This document shows, one piece after another, positions 59,318 through 64,000 of a DNA stretch of 64,000 nucleotides. A program made the translations under genes and the position numbers. Origin of the DNA: an uncultured Lentisphaerota bacterium (GTDB taxonomy: Bacteria; Verrucomicrobiota; Kiritimatiellia; CAIQIC01); contig CAITZM010000020.1 in the NCBI GenBank assembly GCA_903896925.1, forward strand, positions 62,001-126,000, given 5' to 3'. Each line of letters starts with the position of its first letter. The stretch's first letter is position 1. The notes below the pieces were generated by a model. The model saw only the letters and a list, made by a program, of their open reading frames with translations. It was not told where the DNA came from and did no database searches.

Positions 59318-60497
59318 TGGAAGTTCCTCCTTCTGACTCCGATCCGGACCGGAAGTCGATTTGCAGAACACGTTCCACCACCTGTTCGGCGGTGATCATC
59401 ACGGAATTGAGCACGTTAAGACCCTTGACCTTGACCCGCATATTGGTGCGCAGGCGTTCCACTTCCTTGCGGAGCTGGCCGACATTCATTTCCGGAACCA
59501 GAATAAATCGGACCTGGTCGTAAACCTCCTCGACCGGCATTTTCGGGAACGGCCAGACGAGCTGGGGCCGGAGCAGACCGGCCTTCACGCCTTTTTCACG
59601 GAGAATTCTGACTGCCTGCCGGGCGGAGCGGGCGACGGAGCCTGCCGCGAAGATACAAATCTCGGCATCCTCCATGCAGAAGCTCTCGCACATGGTCAGT
59701 TCTTTGGTGTTGCGGATTTCCTTGTTCTTGAATTTTTCCAGCAGCTTGGCCACTTCCTGGGAGGTGGCGTCAAACCCATGCTCCTCATGGGTCAGGCCGG
59801 TGACATGATACCGGTAGCCTTCCCCAAAACTGGCCATGGGTGCAATGCCGGTGGTTTTGTCGGGGTAGTGCCGGTACCACTCCCGCGGTTCGGTCGGGGC
59901 TTTGCGGTTGATAATTTCCAACGTGGCAGGATCTGGCAGGACCACCCGCTCCCGCATGTGCCCGATGACCTCATCGGACAGCAGGATGACCGGCACGCGG
60001 TATTTTTCGGAAAAGTTAAACGCTTTGATCGTGAGCGTGTAGCACTCCAACACGGAGTTCGGCATCAACGCAAAGGACGGGTAGTCGCCGTGCGAGCCGT
60101 ACTTGGCCTGCATGATGTCCGCCTGGGAGGTTTTGGTGGGCAACCCGGTGCTGGGGCCGCCGCGCATGACGTCGACGATGACGCAAGGCACTTCAGCCAT
60201 GGCCGCATAGCCGATGTGCTCCTGCATGAGCGAGAAGCCGGGGCCGCTCGTGGCGGTGAGCGACTTGGAGCCGGCGAGGGAGGCTCCGATCACGGCCCCC
60301 ATGCTGGCGATCTCGTCTTCCATCTGGATGAATTTTCCGCCGATCTTCGGCAGTTCCACCGCCAGCACTTCCGCGATCTCCGTGGAGGGGGTGATGGGAT
60401 AACCGGCATAGAAGCGCACCCCGGCCGCCAAGGCGCCCAGCGCTACGGCTTCGTTGCCGGACAAAAGTATCGGTTTTTGAGCTGCTGTCGTGACCAT
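59310..60497 (-). CDS. korA: 2-oxoglutarate:ferredoxin oxidoreductase, alpha subunit
   Basis: A 395-residue alpha subunit. The N-terminus has LSGNEAVALGALAAGVRFYAGYPITPSTEIAE (two blocks), the YPITPSTE motif at about 32-39 that contacts TPP and substrate; FIQMEDEIASMGAVIGASLAG and ATSGPGFSLMQEHIGYA follow. RGGPSTGLPTKTSQADI is characteristic of the group. The enzyme reduces ferredoxin while making succinyl-CoA, or carboxylates succinyl-CoA in the reverse direction. Confidence 0.96.
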   Translation of the reverse strand: MVTTAAQKPILLSGNEAVALGALAAGVRFYAGYPITPSTEIAEVLAVELPKIGGKFIQMEDEIASMGAVIGASLAGSKSLTATSGPGFSLMQEHIGYAAMAEVPCVIVDVMRGGPSTGLPTKTSQADIMQAKYGSHGDYPSFALMPNSVLECYTLTIKAFNFSEKYRVPVILLSDEVIGHMRERVVLPDPATLEIINRKAPTEPREWYRHYPDKTTGIAPMASFGEGYRYHVTGLTHEEHGFDATSQEVAKLLEKFKNKEIRNTKELTMCESFCMEDAEICIFAAGSVARSARQAVRILREKGVKAGLLRPQLVWPFPKMPVEEVYDQVRFILVPEMNVGQLRKEVERLRTNMRVKVKGLNVLNSVMITAEQVVERVLQIDFRSGSESEGGTSNG

Positions 60498-60504
60498 AAA
60501 TTTT

Positions 60505-60858
60505 CTACTCCTTACCTTCTGACTTGCTGTCGGAGGTCAGGCCGTCCGCCTTGGGCGCAGAGGTCGGCTTGATGACAATGGCGTAATCCGGGCAGCGCCA
60601 TTCGCATTGGCGGCAGCCGGTACACTTGGCGTCCGTCCCGAGCACCTGCTGTGTTTTTTCGTGTTCACGCAGGGCGCCCGCAGGACAAAAGGCGACGCAG
60701 ATGCCGCACTTCTTGCACCAGGCCTCGTAGACCGTGATGTGGAAATTCCTGCGGCGGGTGGGTTTGGCGGCAGCCTCCGGGGCCTTCGCGGCCGCATCCT
60801 GAACTGCGGCGTCAGCTTTCTCGGAATCGAGCGGGGTGGGGTGGCTTGCGGCGGTCAT
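60505..60858 (-). CDS. korD: Ferredoxin-type delta subunit of the 2-oxoglutarate oxidoreductase
   Basis: A 117-residue protein with two [4Fe-4S] motifs: CKKCGICVAFCPAGAL (about 48-63) and CTGCRQCEWRCPDYAIVI (about 79-96), each CxxCxxCxxxCP. An alanine-rich N-terminus of about 36 residues precedes them and a charged tail follows. It is the first gene of the cluster, 7 bp before korA, and should be the electron outlet of KorABC. Confidence 0.93.
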   Translation of the reverse strand: MTAASHPTPLDSEKADAAVQDAAAKAPEAAAKPTRRRNFHITVYEAWCKKCGICVAFCPAGALREHEKTQQVLGTDAKCTGCRQCEWRCPDYAIVIKPTSAPKADGLTSDSKSEGKE

Positions 60859-61143
60859 GAATGCTGGTCTCCGTCAATTTTTTTCAATGACATGGGCTAC
60901 CTTACAACCGTTTGTTTATATTTCCACATTCTTGTCGGCGGCGCAGCTTACACCACCGGACAGCGCGAAGACCAGCCAGCTTTTTGCACTGACCAGTTTC
61001 TGCACGCGCCTAATGTACAGGAGCGGGCTCGTCGTGTAGTATAGGACAATTTTATGAAGACTAGGACGATATCGGACCCGCCGCATCCGCGCCCGGTGGT
61101 CGCCTTGAGGGGCGCTGGCGCGGCTTTTTCACAGGATATTGGC
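60859..61143. promoter_or_regulatory. Divergent control region between korD and the AraC-PocR gene
   Basis: 285 bp between divergent starts. AT-rich tracts at 60880-60945 (including TTTGTTTATATTTCC) are the only promoter-like DNA; on the minus strand TATAAA at 60927-60932 (complement of TTTATA) could be a -10 for the kor-sdh-suc-fum cluster, without a good -35. Its position next to an AraC-type gene makes it the obvious place for that regulator to bind. Confidence 0.4.
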
Positions 61144-62157
61144 ATGAAAAAAACGCATGTAGATTTGGCCACCAGCGATGTGCTGCGCAGCCCGCTGCTC
61201 ATCAAGTTGGCCGAGGCGGCGGCGCGTTTCACGGGCATGGGCCTGTTGGCGGTGTTGCCGGAGAAGGACGGGGGGCAGCAGGTCCGTCTTAGCGGACATG
61301 TCGAGCGGCCGCAGTTCTGCCGCTTGATTCAAAGCACCCGTGATGGCGCCAAGCATTGCAGGATCTGTCATGTCCTGATGGCCGTCGCCGCCAGTCGTGA
61401 AGGGGTGCGCGAACGGCGCTGCCATGCCGGGTTGGCGGCGCTCATCTCGCCGACGACGTCGATGCAGGGGAACGAAATGGTGGTGCTCAGCACCTGCCTG
61501 TTCATCTCCGGGAACCGGACCCAGGCTTGGGCGCATGCCCGCGAGCGCGGCGTGCAGCTTAAGCTGGATTTGAAGCGCCTGCGTGAGGCCTTTGAGGCCC
61601 TCCCGGAACTCGACCAGGAAAAGCTCGAGCTGGCGCGCGCTCTCATGGCCATTGTGGCGGAAGCCATCACCGAACTCGAAGCCCGCCATAAGGCGGAAGC
61701 GCAGCTGTCGGCGTTGCACCTGCCCGCCGAACCGAAGCAGCAAATACAGGGGGCGTTGAAGCAGGCCCTGGTAAGCGGTTCCGCCGCGACGGTGCCACCG
61801 CCGGTGTCCTCCCGCAGCGCAGGCGGGGCCTGTCCGATCCTGATCAAGGTGGTGTCGGATTTGATCGAGCACCGACCCAACCTGCCTTACAGCGTGGCTG
61901 CGATTGCCGCAGCAGCCCGCATCACGCCCAGCCATTTCTCGGCGTTGTTCCGCCGGTGGACCGGGCAGAGCTTCATGAAAGTACTCAACGCGAAGCGCGT
62001 CGCATCAGCCCAGCTGTTGCTGCGCGATCCCACCCTGTCCATCGGAGAGGTCGCCAGCCGCGTGGGGTATTCGGATGCGAACTATTTCGCCCGCTGCTTC
62101 AAACAGGCCACCCGGACCACACCCCACGAGTGGCGCAACAGCCTGCCGGTCGACTGA
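61144..62157 (+). CDS. AraC-family regulator with PocR sensory domain
   Basis: A 337-residue regulator. The N-terminal half is a PocR domain: RSPLLIKLAEAAARFTGMGLLAV, then a cysteine cluster FCRLIQSTRDGAKHCRICH and RRCHAGLAALISPTTSMQGNEM (about residues 60-125). The C-terminal 100 residues are an AraC DNA-binding domain with two helix-turn-helices (YSVAAIAAAARITPSHFSALF; RWTGQSFMKVLNAKRV; LSIGEVASRVGYSDANYFARCFKQ, in three pieces). PocR domains bind small ligands, 1,2-propanediol in the founding case. It is divergent from the TCA cluster and may control it. The start at 61144 follows an AGGA; an in-frame ATG at 61054 is also possible. Confidence 0.88.
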   Translation: MKKTHVDLATSDVLRSPLLIKLAEAAARFTGMGLLAVLPEKDGGQQVRLSGHVERPQFCRLIQSTRDGAKHCRICHVLMAVAASREGVRERRCHAGLAALISPTTSMQGNEMVVLSTCLFISGNRTQAWAHARERGVQLKLDLKRLREAFEALPELDQEKLELARALMAIVAEAITELEARHKAEAQLSALHLPAEPKQQIQGALKQALVSGSAATVPPPVSSRSAGGACPILIKVVSDLIEHRPNLPYSVAAIAAAARITPSHFSALFRRWTGQSFMKVLNAKRVASAQLLLRDPTLSIGEVASRVGYSDANYFARCFKQATRTTPHEWRNSLPVD

Positions 62158-62176
62158 CCGCGCCCTCCGCCGGTCG

Positions 62177-62995
62177 TCAGACGGCGACGCAGGTGAAGAT
62201 GGTGAAGGGGAGGTAGGCGGTGAAGCCGCGCGCGGCGCGGACGAACACAGGGGAGCATTCGCCGCATTCGGCGCCCAGCGTCTTTTGGATCTGCGATAGT
62301 TTGGCGGGCGCGAGGTTGTAGCAACGCGCGAGATCGCGCGAATTGAGCGGCAGCGGCGAGGCGGGCGCGGTCGCCTCGACCTGCCAGCCCGTCTCCATCA
62401 GCGCCATGCAGAGCGCCGTGCGCATGGGGAACCACTTGCCGGTGCCCATCAAGGCATACAGCTTGTTGAGGCATTGGGCCGCGGCGGCGTCCTCGAAGCA
62501 GGTGGTTTGATGGATGAAGCGCTCGCCGGGTTGCATTACGTGGCGCAGCCGCTTGAGGATCGGCAGCAACCCGTCGCGGCCGAAGTGGTGCAGCACCGAG
62601 CGCATGATAAAGAGCACGGCCTCGTCCTGCTTGGCGAATTGCGCGCGGCGCAGCGTCGTCAGCGAGGTCTTGATGCGCTTGACGCGCGGATCTTTGCCTT
62701 GGCCGAGTTGCTCGGCGGAGGCGTCGAGGTTGACCAGCCGCGCGCTTTCCGCCAGGCCGCGGCGCGCCAGTTCGTGCAATAGGAAGCCCGTGCCGCCGCC
62801 GAGGTCAACGATCACCTGCGGCGGGTTCCGCTTCGCGGCGGCGCAGATGAGCGTGGTCAGCGGCGCGGCCATGGCCGGGTTGGCGAAGTAGCCGCCATGG
62901 ATGCGGTCCCACTCCGCGCCGTGGACGGCCCGTTCCGGCGGGCTCACCTCGTGCTCGGGCGCATCCGGTGCGGTTGTGTTCGGTGTCGTGCCCAT
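62177..62995 (-). CDS. Class I SAM-dependent methyltransferase
   Basis: A 272-residue protein with the SAM-binding motif [20 protein letters not shown] (about residues 61-80), a second acidic loop [17 protein letters not shown], and [22 protein letters not shown], the region after motif post-I usual in class I methyltransferases. The C-terminal half lacks a recognised substrate domain. The start at 62995 follows AAAGGAAC. It is convergent with the AraC gene (19 bp apart) and divergent from ilvD. Substrate unknown. Confidence 0.85.
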   Translation of the reverse strand: MGTTPNTTAPDAPEHEVSPPERAVHGAEWDRIHGGYFANPAMAAPLTTLICAAAKRNPPQVIVDLGGGTGFLLHELARRGLAESARLVNLDASAEQLGQGKDPRVKRIKTSLTTLRRAQFAKQDEAVLFIMRSVLHHFGRDGLLPILKRLRHVMQPGERFIHQTTCFEDAAAAQCLNKLYALMGTGKWFPMRTALCMALMETGWQVEATAPASPLPLNSRDLARCYNLAPAKLSQIQKTLGAECGECSPVFVRAARGFTAYLPFTIFTCVAV

Positions 62996-63111
62996 GAAAG
63001 TTCCTTTCGCGCCGGCAGCATACCTCGCGCTTTCTGCGGGCGCACGGAAAAACGGTTCGCGGCGGCGGGCGGCATGTGGTACTTTCCCGCGCGAAATTCC
63101 GGCGGACCGGT

Positions 63112-63225
63112 TTTTTCGAGGGTTGGCAGCCGCGGGTGGCGGTGTTTCCAAGCTTCGGGAAAAACCTGCGGGACTTTTTCCAAGGTCTGGAAAACCCGGC
63201 GCCGGGAGTTGCCAAGTCTTAGAAA
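63112..63225. repeat. Array of four exactly 32-bp-phased palindromes upstream of ilvD
   Basis: Units: 63112-63129 TTTTTC GAGGGT TGGCAG; 63144-63161 GTTTCC AAGCTT CGGGAA; 63176-63193 TTTTCC AAGGTC TGGAAA; 63208-63225 GTTGCC AAGTCT TAGAAA. Centres 63120.5, 63152.5, 63184.5 and 63216.5 are each 32 bp apart. A fifth, TTTCCCGCGCGAAA (63083-63096, centre 63089.5), precedes them, as a CCCGCG unit does before the argJ array. The last unit ends 8 bp before the ilvD ATG and overlaps its ribosome-binding site. Confidence 0.75.
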
Positions 63226-63233
63226 GGGACACC

Positions 63234-64000
63234 ATGAGAAGCGATATCGTCAAGAAGGGTTTCGAGCGCGCCCCGCACCGCAGCCTGCTGCGGGCAACGG
63301 GCCTGGATACGGCCGCCATCAACAAGCCGTTCATTGCCGTCTGTAATTCCTATACCGACGTCATCCCCGGCCATGTCCACCTGCGCAAGGTGGGCGATCT
63401 CATCAAGAAGGAGATCATCAAGGCCGGCGGCACGCCGTTCGAGTTTAACTGCATCGGCATCTGCGACGGGATCGCCATGGGCCACACCGGCATGAAGTAC
63501 TCGCTGCCGAGCCGCGAGCTGATCGCCGACTGCGTCGAGACGATGGCCAACGCCCACGCGTTCGACGCGATGATCTGCATCGCCAACTGCGACAAGATCG
63601 TCCCCGGCATGATCATGGGCGCGCTGCGCGTGAACATCCCGACCATCTTCGCCAGCGGCGGCCCGATGCTCGCCGGCAAGACGGCCGACGGCAAGGCGGT
63701 GGACCTCATCAGCGTCTTCGAGGGCGTCGGTGCGCTCAAGGCCGGCAAAATCACCGAGGAGCAGCTCGAGGACCTGTCCTGCAAGGCCTGCCCCGGCCCC
63801 GGCTCCTGCTCCGGCATGTTCACCGCCAACTCGATGAACTGCCTGTGCGAGGCGATCGGCCTGGCGCTGCCGGGCAACGGCACGATCCCCGCCGTGGACC
63901 CGCACCGCCGCAAGCTCTGGCGCAAGGCGGCCCACCGCATCGTGGAGATGGTGAAGGAAAACCTCTGCCCCCGCGACATTGTCACCCAGGACGCGCTCGA
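63234..64000 (+). CDS. ilvD: Dihydroxy-acid dehydratase (3' truncated by window edge)
   Basis: The first 255 codons of IlvD, the third enzyme of valine and isoleucine synthesis. [24 protein letters not shown] is the usual start; cluster cysteines lie in [37 protein letters not shown] and [28 protein letters not shown]-type residues ([14 protein letters not shown]) and [14 protein letters not shown] are present. It runs off the right edge in an open frame. It is divergent from the methyltransferase gene; the leader contains the phased palindromes. Confidence 0.97.
   Translation, partial: MRSDIVKKGFERAPHRSLLRATGLDTAAINKPFIAVCNSYTDVIPGHVHLRKVGDLIKKEIIKAGGTPFEFNCIGICDGIAMGHTGMKYSLPSRELIADCVETMANAHAFDAMICIANCDKIVPGMIMGALRVNIPTIFASGGPMLAGKTADGKAVDLISVFEGVGALKAGKITEEQLEDLSCKACPGPGSCSGMFTANSMNCLCEAIGLALPGNGTIPAVDPHRRKLWRKAAHRIVEMVKENLCPRDIVTQDAL

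Noticed and set aside
63112..63225. Phased palindromes read as a CRISPR array
   Set aside because: The units are degenerate, the 14-bp gaps are too short for spacers, the same family is scattered through the window, and there are no cas genes.

Overview
The window is GC-rich DNA from a bacterium most consistent with the PVC superphylum, and within it the Kiritimatiellota/Verrucomicrobiota/Lentisphaerota side. The assignment rests on the mix of genes: a prepilin-like protein with an H-x9-DG signature, a DUF4038 glycosidase-like secreted protein, ROK kinase plus MFS sugar uptake, a STELLO-like glycosyltransferase, an AraC regulator with a PocR domain, and a ferredoxin-dependent 2-oxoglutarate oxidoreductase. 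It is an inference, not a phylogenetic result. Genes are dense, often overlapping by ATGA or TGATG, and lie in long runs on either strand.

Layout. 1-1439: end of an ECF sigma factor, its likely anti-sigma factor and an exported coiled-coil protein. 1598-1948: tmRNA (ssrA), followed by a repeat patch and a GIY-YIG protein. 2747-7519 (minus): polyphosphate module ppk, CHAD, ppx. 8050-8896: rplM-rpsI with a clear promoter and terminator. 9144-16765: argJ, argB, accB, accC, an Asp23/AmaP pair, gmhA, a PfkB kinase and alr. 17168-19370 (minus): radical SAM enzyme, zinc-ribbon protein and prepilin-like protein. 19574-26466: VOC protein, MFS transporter, ROK kinase and two secreted carbohydrate-active-type proteins, interrupted by an 800-bp nest of repeats. 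26706-29564: rpsP-khpA-trmD-rplS-rnhB-msrB, with msrA convergent. 30308-31231: repeat element and IS remnant. 31232-33892 (minus): surface-glycan cluster. 34051-37260: ileS. 37537-43920: F1Fo ATP synthase operon in canonical order. 44385-48057: acs, a small membrane protein and a Pta-N-like protein. 48465-60858 (minus): thirteen TCA-cycle genes (korDABC, sdhCAB, sucCD, fumAB, mdh, gltA). 61144-62157: AraC-PocR regulator divergent from that cluster. 62177-64000: methyltransferase and the start of ilvD.

How the genes work together. The TCA cluster, arranged nearly in pathway order and using ferredoxin-linked Kor plus a fumarate reductase/succinate dehydrogenase, would join oxaloacetate to 2-oxoglutarate and citrate in an organism with low-potential electron carriers; acs and the Pta-N-like protein next to it point to acetyl-CoA metabolism. 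No aconitase or isocitrate dehydrogenase is in the window.

The most unusual signal is non-coding: an imperfect palindrome of about 18 bp, roughly TTTTCC-ARGGCY-TGGAAA, that recurs at eight places, usually in arrays with a centre-to-centre spacing of 31-32 bp (three helical turns). Arrays lie in front of argJ, ilvD, atpD, the rpsP operon and a secreted protein gene, and one pair lies inside the anti-sigma coding sequence. I do not recognise this family. Other repeats include a 130-160 bp element with terminal inverted repeats in two opposite copies, long hairpins of a GGGGCGCAG family, an in-frame ATGG/CCAT repeat insertion in ileS, and a terminator-shaped hairpin inside rnhB.
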